In this document: positions 6,973 to 13,271 of the stretch, piece after piece
How positions within the stretch are numbered: position 1 is the stretch's first letter
Layout of the letters: each line of letters begins with the position of its first letter
NCBI GenBank assembly: GCA_027492415.1
Contig: JAPUEV010000217.1
Span: forward strand, 1-13,271
From: Ignavibacteria bacterium
GTDB taxonomy: Bacteria > Bacteroidota > Ignavibacteria > Tepidaquicellales > OLB5
Direction: 5' to 3'
Length of the DNA stretch: 13,271 nt
Program-made: the position numbers and the translations under genes
The notes under the pieces: generated by a model
The model's database searches: none
What the model was told of the DNA's origin: nothing
The model's input: only the letters and a program-made list of their open reading frames with translations

Positions 6973-7665
6973 CTAAAAAGAATTCTTTTCTTCTTTACCC
7001 GGCCTGAATAATGTTACAAGTGTAACGTAACCTGAAATCAGCACCACAGAAAATAATATTGTCATAAGCATTGTTCTTGGATGCGAGAACGGGTGAATGA
7101 ACCTGTTTGCAATATCAATAAAAAGCTCCATTGGATTTGTGAGCACATCCCAGCTGTTGAACCTTTCATACCTGCCTAAGTATATCCCAAAACTGCCAAG
7201 CACCAGCGAAAATAACGCAAACAACCAGCCTTTAATGACCCCGAACTTTCTTGCAAGCGCAGTCTGAATATCATACAGTGAAATAAATCCCAGCATCAAA
7301 CCGTTCCACGCAAATGAAAGTATCAGGCCGAGATCGAACCAATAGGGAATATTTGCCCGGCGCTCAAGATGGAAAAAATCTGTGACAATGTACGGTGCAT
7401 TGGGGAAAAGCAGCAGCCATACAAGGAGTACAGCTCCTGTAATTACAATTGAATTAATTTTTTTATAATAAAGCAAAAAGAGTGTGCTGATAACATACGG
7501 AAGTATGGCAAGGAATAAATTCCATATAAGGAAAAGATATGTATAAAATCCGGAGTAATATACCCTGAATGCCTGCAGTGATACGCTTAACAGGCACGAC
7601 ATTGCCAGTATAACCGTTACGCTTAACCTGTTATTTTCCCGTAACCTGCTGATAAATGAGCTCAT
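6973..7665 (-). CDS. DUF1361 domain-containing membrane protein
   Basis: A 230-residue integral membrane protein with about six hydrophobic segments (roughly 15-34, 41-67, 72-90, 109-132, 144-163 and 198-220). Conserved landmarks of the DUF1361 family are visible: LLFPNAPYIVTDFFHL (85-100), YWFDLGLILSFAWNGLMLG (108-126) and FGIYLGRYERFNSWDVL (159-175). The polar residues Asn89, Asp96, His99, Asp111 and Arg165 within or next to the helices are the sort expected for a conserved site, but the family has no established function that I know. The length is typical. It lies 73 bp downstream of the 7739-9208 gene on the same strand with no hairpin between, so co-transcription is plausible. The tail RPGKEEKNSF is charged and probably cytoplasmic. 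Confidence 0.88.
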   Translation of the reverse strand: MSSFISRLRENNRLSVTVILAMSCLLSVSLQAFRVYYSGFYTYLFLIWNLFLAILPYVISTLFLLYYKKINSIVITGAVLLVWLLLFPNAPYIVTDFFHLERRANIPYWFDLGLILSFAWNGLMLGFISLYDIQTALARKFGVIKGWLFALFSLVLGSFGIYLGRYERFNSWDVLTNPMELFIDIANRFIHPFSHPRTMLMTILFSVVLISGYVTLVTLFRPGKEEKNSF

Positions 7666-7738
7666 ATTTCAAATAAATGGTCTGAATTTGTTTTATTCTT
7701 TAACGAAAGGGCAGGTGGTTTGGTTTCAGATTCACAAA

Positions 7739-9208
7739 TTAAACAGCTTTTAGCTCACCTGCCTTTTCCAGCAGCCATTTCGCATTATTAAGCGGTTTGG
7801 TGTTTGTTATCTCCAGTTTAAGCTCACCGGGTTCTGTAGCGGTTCCTCCTGTTTTATTTAATATTAGCCTTTTTGTTAACCTTGTAAAATTCAGGTTTCC
7901 GTTTCTGGTTGAAACCGGGATGTTTTTGTGGCTTCTGATAAAATGTTCGTATGCATCCAGCGTATACAATGATTCATCAAAATAACCAAGCTCGTACTTA
8001 AGCATGATATCCAGCGAGTAAATTGAATGTTCCCTGTCAGGTGTATCTTTCTTTACCTTCCCGAGATAATCCATTGCGGTATCATATTTTTTTCTGCCAA
8101 GCATTACATATGTCATTCCCAGGTTAAACATATTTACCCTGAATTCTTCCTTCAGCTTTGGATTATATGTTCTTACGAACTCTTCGGCAAACTCGATCTC
8201 ATCGTTAGCGTAAAAGCTTCTTGTAAGATTAATGTATACCCTGACATGCATAACGGAATTTTCTTTGTGCGAATAAATGCCCATTCTCAGCATATCTTTT
8301 GATAATGACATCATCTCCTGTTTTTTGCTGAGATCCTTCCCCCTGTGTATAAGATAGCTTTCAAGATATTTAAAAAAATTAAATTTATATGCGTGTGAAA
8401 TGCCCTCGATATTCTGGTAAAGCTTTTCCTTTAACAAATAATAATGTTTCACATCTTCTGTGTTTAAAAACATCAAATAAACAAGATGACAAAGCTCTAT
8501 ATATGGATATTCTGCCGGATAAAACTTTTTTATATATTCCTGTAGCTTACTATGGTCTAAAAGGCCTGCCATCTTATCCGTAACGGAATTTGAAGGGTCA
8601 TAATTATAGTTATTCCTGAATGTAAAAAAGGCCGCGTGCTGAAGGTAAAAAGAAGCGAGCGCACCTATCAGCTTATAATCAAAGCTTTTGACGGCAACAG
8701 GGAAATGACCCTGAAGATCTGAATTATCAAGCATAGCAGAATATTCTTCCTGGAACACATCTGAATCAACGGAAAAATTTGAAATGCTGAATTTTCTGTT
8801 CTTTGCAGCGCGCATTTTATGTTCATCAATTGTTTTCACAAGAAGCCCGTTTGTAGCAGGTGAGTTCAATGCCCTGATTTTGCTGAGTGCGTATGTTTGC
8901 TCATCTCCTAAAAACTGGTTTAACGTTATAAATTTCTCAGCCTGTTTATACATGTCTGAAAGCAGTTTCCTGGTAAGGTCGTTCTTTGCCGGCTTCCCCT
9001 GCTTTTTTCCTGAAAGAACATTATGTATTTCATTCAGCTCCAGGGCTTTTCCATTATCGTACGCAGGATGGTATTTCTTCAGGTAGCCAAACAGCGGCAG
9101 CAGGTCTCTGCCTGTGGAGTGGAATGGCGACTGTAAAAACTTTTCGAACTCTCTGATCTGTTCATTAGAAAATGTCCGCATTATCTGCAGTGCTTTATAA
9201 TTTGCCAT
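7739..9208 (-). CDS. Uncharacterised ~490-residue helical protein (paralogue of the 3363-4844 gene)
   Basis: A 489-residue soluble, Lys/Tyr/Phe-rich protein with no signal peptide and no transmembrane segment, probably all-helical. It is a full-length homologue of the 3363-4844 product. The conserved N-terminal block is IMRTFSNEQIREFEKFLQSPF (9-29), followed by LRKLL-type helix pairs. The middle and C-terminal region (for example AEEFVRTYNPKLKEEFRVNMFNLG, and YDTAMDYLGKVKKDT) has the A/Y/L spacing of TPR-like helical hairpins. It ends with WLLEKAGELK. Sequence identity between the two seems low, so the duplication is old. No catalytic motif is seen and the function is unknown. On the minus strand a TAAATTTG box (9240-9233) sits 24 nt before the ATG. 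DUF1361 follows 73 bp downstream. Confidence 0.88.
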   Translation of the reverse strand: MANYKALQIMRTFSNEQIREFEKFLQSPFHSTGRDLLPLFGYLKKYHPAYDNGKALELNEIHNVLSGKKQGKPAKNDLTRKLLSDMYKQAEKFITLNQFLGDEQTYALSKIRALNSPATNGLLVKTIDEHKMRAAKNRKFSISNFSVDSDVFQEEYSAMLDNSDLQGHFPVAVKSFDYKLIGALASFYLQHAAFFTFRNNYNYDPSNSVTDKMAGLLDHSKLQEYIKKFYPAEYPYIELCHLVYLMFLNTEDVKHYYLLKEKLYQNIEGISHAYKFNFFKYLESYLIHRGKDLSKKQEMMSLSKDMLRMGIYSHKENSVMHVRVYINLTRSFYANDEIEFAEEFVRTYNPKLKEEFRVNMFNLGMTYVMLGRKKYDTAMDYLGKVKKDTPDREHSIYSLDIMLKYELGYFDESLYTLDAYEHFIRSHKNIPVSTRNGNLNFTRLTKRLILNKTGGTATEPGELKLEITNTKPLNNAKWLLEKAGELKAV

Positions 9209-9232
9209 AATATACCCTTGTTTCCATAGTCA

Positions 9233-9240
9233 CAAATTTA
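9233..9240 (-). promoter_or_regulatory. Possible promoter -7 box (TAnnTTTG)
   Basis: TAAATTTG on the minus strand matches the Bacteroidota sigma-A -7 consensus TAnnTTTG and ends 24 nt before the ATG at 9208. A TTTG exists upstream but only 13 bp away, shorter than the usual spacing of about 19-21 bp, so the -33 element is not convincing. Confidence 0.35.
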
Positions 9241-9396
9241 CCTAAAAAAACAGTCAAAATCCTCATTATTCTTCAATAAATGTTGCTTTCTACTAAATTA
9301 AATAGTCTAAAATTGATAAATTTTTCTTTGTAGAGCAGGTATCGGGGAAGTAATTTCGCATCAGTGCTGTTGTTAATAAATTTAATTTTTCTAAAT

Positions 9397-11184
9397 ATGA
9401 ACAAATATTTTTCAGCGTTAATGATCCTTTTAATGATAATGCCAATAGCGGCACAGCAATATAACCCGGGACCGGGTACCCTTAACAGCACCGTTTCGGT
9501 GTCTAAAAGCGCAGAGGAACAAAATATTATCAATGAACTGATTGCATCGCGAAAGCGCGGCGACCTTTCCGCAACTCTCAGATACCAGGGGATACTTGAT
9601 ATAATGTACGGAAGCATTTCGCATCAGCAAAATTATTCCGCGGATATTTTAAGCAGTCCGTCAAAAAATAATCCGGGGGTAGACCCGGTTAACGATCACC
9701 CTGATTACCAGGTATCATCAATTGCAGGAGTTAACTGTAAAGCAATTTCTATAGCATCAACTTTGTATTCCCGTTCAATTTTTGCTGCGGTCACAAAAAA
9801 TAACGCTGATTCCACAAGCGAAATCAGTGTTTATGTTTCATATGACGGCGGCATAGGATGGATATTAAGATCTACAAGATTTATATCAAGTACATATAAA
9901 TTCAGGCAGGGTGAGCTTGATATACTTCCGCTTGTTAGCGGAAGTGATACAATTTTATTTTGCGCCGCAGGAGCAGAAAATACTCTGAACTCATCAGTGT
10001 TTTATTTTCAATTTAACATCATGAATGGCCAGTCTACCCCGCCGTACCCTTTCAGGACTTATTCAAACTCAACTGGTGTTAACTATTATAATCCAAAATT
10101 CTCCACTGACCAATTTATGTTCCCGGCAGCGCCATATGTTCATATGACCGTAGCCTATGATTCAGCAGGGGTTAAAGCAGGAACGAGGATAGGGGTGTTC
10201 CACTCCCCACTTGGAATTGGCGATCAACCTGTTTTTATGCTGCCGAACCGTGGCGGGTCATTTTGGTGGAACTCCAATGGCCAGGCCCCGGCATACATAT
10301 ATCACGACGTTTGTTTTCAGCAGGATGATGTAAACAACCAGGGCAAAGTGTATACGGTGTATAATCTAGAAGGAAGCCAGAATATTTATGTGGCGTGGAG
10401 CGCGGACTGGGGAGTATCAGTTGATTCTGCCAATACCTATGTGGTCACTGAAAGCTCAAATATATCAGGCGTATGCTGCGAAGGAAATAATTTTCTGAAT
10501 AATAAGCTTGCAATAGGTTACAGAAAATCAATCGGAAACCAATGGGATTACCGCCTTCTCTATTCAACAAACGGTGGCGGCAGTTTTGCCCAATACATTA
10601 TTGAAAATTCCGCAGAAGCCTGTACAAGCATCAGCATGCAGTCAGTTGATTCAGGAGACGGAAGGTTCGTTCTGGCCTATTCAACCGGGGATAATAAACA
10701 CTGGTACAGGAAATTCAATAAAGGCAATATTTCTATACCGATGCTGATAAATACATCGCCCGGCTCTACCGGATTTGGAGGTGTGCAGGCGGGAGTTTGG
10801 AACTCACCCAATCCGGATTCATGCGTTGTTGTATGGCTTACACAGGATAGCTCCAGGGCTAAGTGCACAAGCCTTATTTGTTCAGCGCCGGTCGGGATAG
10901 ATCCCGTAAGCGGAATTCCGTCAGAATTCTCGCTTTGGCAGAACTATCCCAATCCGTTTAATCCGGTGACTAAAATTAAATTCTCTGTTCCGGCAGCGGG
11001 ATATGTAAAGCTTGCTGTGTATGATATCACCGGTAAAGAAGTTACCGTGCTTATCAACAGCAGCTTAACTGCAGGCGTATACACTGCGGATCTTAATGCC
11101 TCATTGCTTTCTTCCGGTGTATACTTCTACAAAATTACAGCCGGCAATTTTCATGCAACAAAGAAAATGGTATTGGTAAAGTAG
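9397..11184 (+). CDS. T9SS-exported Asp-box (BNR-like) protein
   Basis: A 595-residue secreted protein. Residues 1-19 are a Sec signal peptide (MNKYFSALMILLMIMPIAA, likely cleaved before QQ). The ATG at 9397 is chosen over the in-frame GTG at 9364 because it puts the Lys and hydrophobic core at the proper distance. The body (about 100-500) contains Asp-box-like motifs, SYDGGIGW (148-155) and STNGGGSF (390-397), plus a looser WSADWGVSVD (334-343). This suggests a sialidase-like beta-propeller fold, but no sialidase catalytic set is recognisable. Cys pairs (for example Cys360-Cys361) may form disulfides. Residues about 508-595 are a T9SS sorting domain (FSLWQNYPNPFNP, AVYDITGKEVTVLI, LSSGVYFYKI, KKMVLVK), closely similar to that of the 1412-3025 gene. 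It is expected at the cell surface or secreted; substrate unknown. It stands alone and converges on the caspase gene across a strong hairpin. Confidence 0.9.
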   Translation: MNKYFSALMILLMIMPIAAQQYNPGPGTLNSTVSVSKSAEEQNIINELIASRKRGDLSATLRYQGILDIMYGSISHQQNYSADILSSPSKNNPGVDPVNDHPDYQVSSIAGVNCKAISIASTLYSRSIFAAVTKNNADSTSEISVYVSYDGGIGWILRSTRFISSTYKFRQGELDILPLVSGSDTILFCAAGAENTLNSSVFYFQFNIMNGQSTPPYPFRTYSNSTGVNYYNPKFSTDQFMFPAAPYVHMTVAYDSAGVKAGTRIGVFHSPLGIGDQPVFMLPNRGGSFWWNSNGQAPAYIYHDVCFQQDDVNNQGKVYTVYNLEGSQNIYVAWSADWGVSVDSANTYVVTESSNISGVCCEGNNFLNNKLAIGYRKSIGNQWDYRLLYSTNGGGSFAQYIIENSAEACTSISMQSVDSGDGRFVLAYSTGDNKHWYRKFNKGNISIPMLINTSPGSTGFGGVQAGVWNSPNPDSCVVVWLTQDSSRAKCTSLICSAPVGIDPVSGIPSEFSLWQNYPNPFNPVTKIKFSVPAAGYVKLAVYDITGKEVTVLINSSLTAGVYTADLNASLLSSGVYFYKITAGNFHATKKMVLVK

Positions 11185-11198
11185 ATATAATTAATTAT

Positions 11199-11228
11199 TT
11201 AAGTCCCGGGCTAAAGCCCGGGATTTAA
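11199..11228. terminator. Bidirectional terminator-like hairpin between convergent genes
   Basis: The 18-bp palindrome CCCGGGCTAAAGCCCGGG (11205-11222) is extended by pairing of TTAAGT with ATTTAA, giving a stem of about 14 bp with an AA loop. It lies 14 nt after the stop of the plus-strand gene and about the same distance past the stop of the caspase gene, with AT-rich flanks on both sides, so it can serve both. The core CTAAAG is the complement of the CTTTAG seen in the 4931-5067 hairpins, and TATTAATAAACT (11229-11240) follows it as at 4988. Confidence 0.72.
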
Positions 11229-11241
11229 TATTAATAAACTC

Positions 11242-12558
11242 TCAGAACCTTATCCTCTCTTTACCTACCCATTCATCCCATACATAACTGTAATTTGTAT
11301 AACGGATGAAATATTTGCCGCCCGATTCTTCAAGTACTTCAGCCGGGTACCATGCTCCGTTTTCTTCAACCTGTGCTGTTTTTTCATTCCCTGTTTTTAT
11401 CCTGTCATAAGCAACCCACTCATTCCAGAAATCATCATAGCCTGCATACTTTATATAATAAAAATCATTCTGTGATTTTTTAACTTCTGCGTCATACCAT
11501 TTGCCTTCCCAGGAGACCTTAACATTATCACCGTTGGAGTATTTTACAAAATAAATGGGCTTAAGCTCTGAAGAATTAATCTTTACTTCTGATTTATCGC
11601 TGTAATCATAAAACTCACATAATGCGGTATTTTTATCTGAGCTCAAAATTCTGATCGGCGCAAATTCACTGCCTTTGCGCGCCATATAATATGAACCGGG
11701 AGCATATTCTGTGCTGCCTGTTTTCACATTACCGTTACTTTTTGTCAGGGGACTTGTTTCGTCAATCCCGAATAACTGAAAACCGCACATCTGCCTTTCA
11801 CGGAATTTCATCGCGTCGCCAAGTTCAGTACCTGTTTCGCTTATCGAGATCACTCCGTCACTATTTCTATCCGCAAGCGGCAGCCCCGAGAGGCAATCAA
11901 TAATTGTCTGCGTAAAGGTCCAGTTAGCCGTTGATATGTTGCACGATGCCGCTGATGTTAACGCGATCACATTTTTTCCTGCGGAATTTATCTTCTTAGC
12001 CTCATCAAGCAGCGCCCCGGAGTAGCAGCAGTCAGCCAGCAGCCATACAAGCCTGCCTTTAAACTTATCGCGCACAGCATCACCCAGCCAGTTTACATCA
12101 AATCCGGTTTTTTTGTAGCTGCCTGAAGTAATATCATAGCTTGCAAAGTAAATTGTGTTGTCGTTATCCTTTACGCCATGCCCTGCGTAGTAAAAAATAA
12201 ACGTTGAGCCCTCCGGCGCTTTTTCCAGTGCATCAAGTACTGCCTGTTTCATTGCGCTAACCGTTGACTCATCATCTATCAACAGCGTAACATTCCTTGG
12301 CTTTATCCCCTGTGTTTTAAGCAGCTCGTAAAATTCCCTGTCTTTTCTGTGTGTGTTGCTGAACGGCGGGAAGTTAGGGTCAGTCCATTTCAGCGCACCG
12401 GCTACAACGCCGTAAGTATTCTCGTCCGGCTTTATATCAGAAGAAATAACGGTCGTCAGTGACTTCTTATTTTTTGTATCACTCGAAGTAAACTCGCTCA
12501 GTTTTGAGCAGTTAACAAAAAACGGAAGCAAAAACAAAAGTAATATATATTTTCTCAT
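11242..12558 (-). CDS. Caspase-family (C14) lipoprotein with C-terminal Tudor-knot/chromo-barrel-like repeats
   Basis: A complete 438-residue protein. Residues 1-17 are a lipoprotein-type signal (MRKYILLLFLLPFFVNC; Cys17 the likely lipidated residue, although Asn at -1 is not the textbook lipobox). Residues about 45-265 are a caspase-like domain with a beta strand TFIFYYAGHG bearing the catalytic His127, and VWLLADCCYSG (171-181), where Cys178 of D-x-C-x-S-G is the expected nucleophile. ADRNSDGVISISE (229-241) is a canonical EF-hand-type calcium loop. Residues 343-388 and 393-438 are two similar SH3-like barrels (GKWYDAEV...YIKYAGYDDFWNEWVAYDRI; GAWYPAEV...YFIRYTNYSYVWDEWVGKERI) that match the Tudor-knot/chromo-barrel pattern WYxAxV...YxxxY...WDEWVxxxRI. 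Residues about 290-333 may be a third, degenerate copy. The dyad is intact, so it is probably an active Arg/Lys- or Asp-directed peptidase at the periplasm or outer membrane; specificity is not inferable. Substrate and role unknown. The barrels probably bind a protein or glycan. Confidence 0.9.
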   Translation of the reverse strand: MRKYILLLFLLPFFVNCSKLSEFTSSDTKNKKSLTTVISSDIKPDENTYGVVAGALKWTDPNFPPFSNTHRKDREFYELLKTQGIKPRNVTLLIDDESTVSAMKQAVLDALEKAPEGSTFIFYYAGHGVKDNDNTIYFASYDITSGSYKKTGFDVNWLGDAVRDKFKGRLVWLLADCCYSGALLDEAKKINSAGKNVIALTSAASCNISTANWTFTQTIIDCLSGLPLADRNSDGVISISETGTELGDAMKFRERQMCGFQLFGIDETSPLTKSNGNVKTGSTEYAPGSYYMARKGSEFAPIRILSSDKNTALCEFYDYSDKSEVKINSSELKPIYFVKYSNGDNVKVSWEGKWYDAEVKKSQNDFYYIKYAGYDDFWNEWVAYDRIKTGNEKTAQVEENGAWYPAEVLEESGGKYFIRYTNYSYVWDEWVGKERIRF

Positions 12559-12616
12559 ATGATTTTCTTCATTCTTCTACACTTATAGAAATGCAGCTGG
12601 ATTTGATAACATGTAG

Positions 12617-12636
12617 CAGGCGGGCTCGCCCGCCTG
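12617..12636. repeat. 20-bp GC-rich palindrome upstream of the caspase gene
   Basis: CAGGCGGGCTCGCCCGCCTG has perfect 9-bp arms around TC. A looser outer pairing exists between GTAGCAGGCGGGCT (from 12614) and AGCCAGCCGCCTAC (12657-12670), so a larger nested structure is possible. It lies between DUF4126 (ending at 12682) and the caspase start at 12558, both on the minus strand, so it could be a terminator for one or a leader element for the other. Confidence 0.65.
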
Positions 12637-12681
12637 TATATAAAATACGGCAGGCAAGCCAGCCGCCTACAAGAATCATGT

Positions 12682-13269
12682 TCATCCTTTGATCTTTGAA
12701 TCATGGTTCTTCATTGTAGCTGGCCGCTTCACTCCCAGCCGCCATGCAAAAAACCCAAGCACACCCAGCGCCATTACACCCATTACAACCGGAAGAAGAA
12801 CCGTGAGTATGCTCATCACAAAAGATGTTACATGCTCAAATGTTGCCACTATCCAGTTAGCCCAGCCGGCAGTGAAGGCTGTTGATTTCAATCGCGCCAT
12901 GCTTGCTCCGCTTTTTATCACAGCAGCGGATCCGCCGCCTACTATAATACCAAGCGTCCACTGTACCATCGGCGGCACATCAGTTATAAATGTTACCGAT
13001 AGCAGCGTACCCGCAACTGCAGCCAACGGGACAGAAATTGTATCAAGCGCATTATCCAGAACCGGAATGTAATACGCGCCAACTTCCGCAGCCGTTGCAG
13101 TCAAAAAAATGGCAAATGCAGGCCAGGAACCCATCCATTCAAATCCGCCGCCAATGTGGACTATACCCATCATTGACGCAATATTGCTTATCAAAAGAGG
13201 GACAAATACACGGAAACCGCAGCTTGCCGCAAGCCCCAAACCAAGACAAATACCTATTGCTATATCCAT
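12682..13269 (-). CDS. DUF4126 domain-containing membrane protein
   Basis: A 195-residue membrane protein with hydrophobic segments at about 3-28, 48-71, 77-97, 100-118 and 145-175. The N-terminal block GLGLAASCGFRVFVPLLISNI (10-30), the central EVGAYYIPVLDNALDTISVPLAAVAGTLL (62-90) and the Gly-rich GIIVGGGSAAVIKSGASMARLKSTAFTAGWANWIVATFE (107-145) are the recognisable DUF4126 landmarks. Function is not established. The ATG at 13269 is almost at the window edge, so a further-upstream start cannot be excluded, but the motif spacing from this Met fits the family. The C-terminal tail is basic (KRPATMKNHDSKIKG) and probably cytoplasmic. The caspase gene follows 123 bp downstream, so co-transcription is possible but is interrupted by a GC-rich palindrome. 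Confidence 0.88.
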   Translation of the reverse strand: MDIAIGICLGLGLAASCGFRVFVPLLISNIASMMGIVHIGGGFEWMGSWPAFAIFLTATAAEVGAYYIPVLDNALDTISVPLAAVAGTLLSVTFITDVPPMVQWTLGIIVGGGSAAVIKSGASMARLKSTAFTAGWANWIVATFEHVTSFVMSILTVLLPVVMGVMALGVLGFFAWRLGVKRPATMKNHDSKIKG

Positions 13270-13271
13270 AA

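Noticed and set aside
9364..9396. GTG start giving eleven extra residues on the Asp-box protein
   Set aside because: It would put another hydrophobic stretch before an already well-formed signal peptide that begins at the ATG at 9397.
12671..12711. Inverted repeat AAGAATCATG / CATGGTTCTT around the DUF4126 stop
   Set aside because: Only 9 of 10 positions match, over a 21-nt loop inside coding sequence; too weak to call a feature.

Overview
The window looks like chromosomal DNA of an Ignavibacteria-like member of the Bacteroidota/Chlorobiota group. The main clue is the C-terminal type IX secretion (T9SS) sorting domain, with its QNYPNPFNP motif, on two of the proteins. Moderate-to-low GC, AT-rich gene spacing, mostly weak Shine-Dalgarno signals and a family of about 490-residue helical proteins fit the same lineage. 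I see no rRNA, tRNA, transposase, phage gene or CRISPR array.

Layout. Positions 1-3025 (minus strand) hold two tandem, paralogous exported beta-propeller (SBBP-repeat) proteins. The upstream copy (1412-3025) is complete. The downstream copy runs off the left edge and has an in-frame TAA right after its signal peptide. A palindrome-rich divergent spacer (3026-3362) separates them from a plus-strand gene of an uncharacterised family (3363-4844). A convergent spacer with four hairpins leads to ettA (5097-6770, minus), encoding an ABC-F ribosome-associated ATPase. Then come, all on the minus strand, a DUF1361 membrane protein (6973-7665) and a second member of the uncharacterised family (7739-9208). 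A T9SS-exported Asp-box protein (9397-11184, plus) converges on a caspase-like lipoprotein with Tudor-knot/chromo-barrel-like repeats at its C-terminus (11242-12558, minus). A DUF4126 membrane protein (12682-13269, minus) closes the window.

How the genes work together. There is no obvious single pathway. Most products act at the cell envelope or outside it: two propellers, one Asp-box protein, one lipoprotein caspase and two membrane proteins. ettA is the only clear cytoplasmic housekeeping gene. The SBBP pair is probably one transcription unit (26-bp gap), and the 7739-9208 gene may be co-transcribed with DUF1361 (73-bp gap). GC-rich perfect or near-perfect palindromes, several built around a CTTTAG core, sit in five of the larger spacers whatever the orientation of the flanking genes. 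They look like a dispersed intergenic repeat family, some copies of which may also end transcription.

The items most worth following up are the caspase/Tudor-knot lipoprotein, the nonsense codon at the signal-peptide junction of the left-edge propeller, the pair of uncharacterised paralogues, and the palindrome family with its nested operator-like site at 3121-3197.
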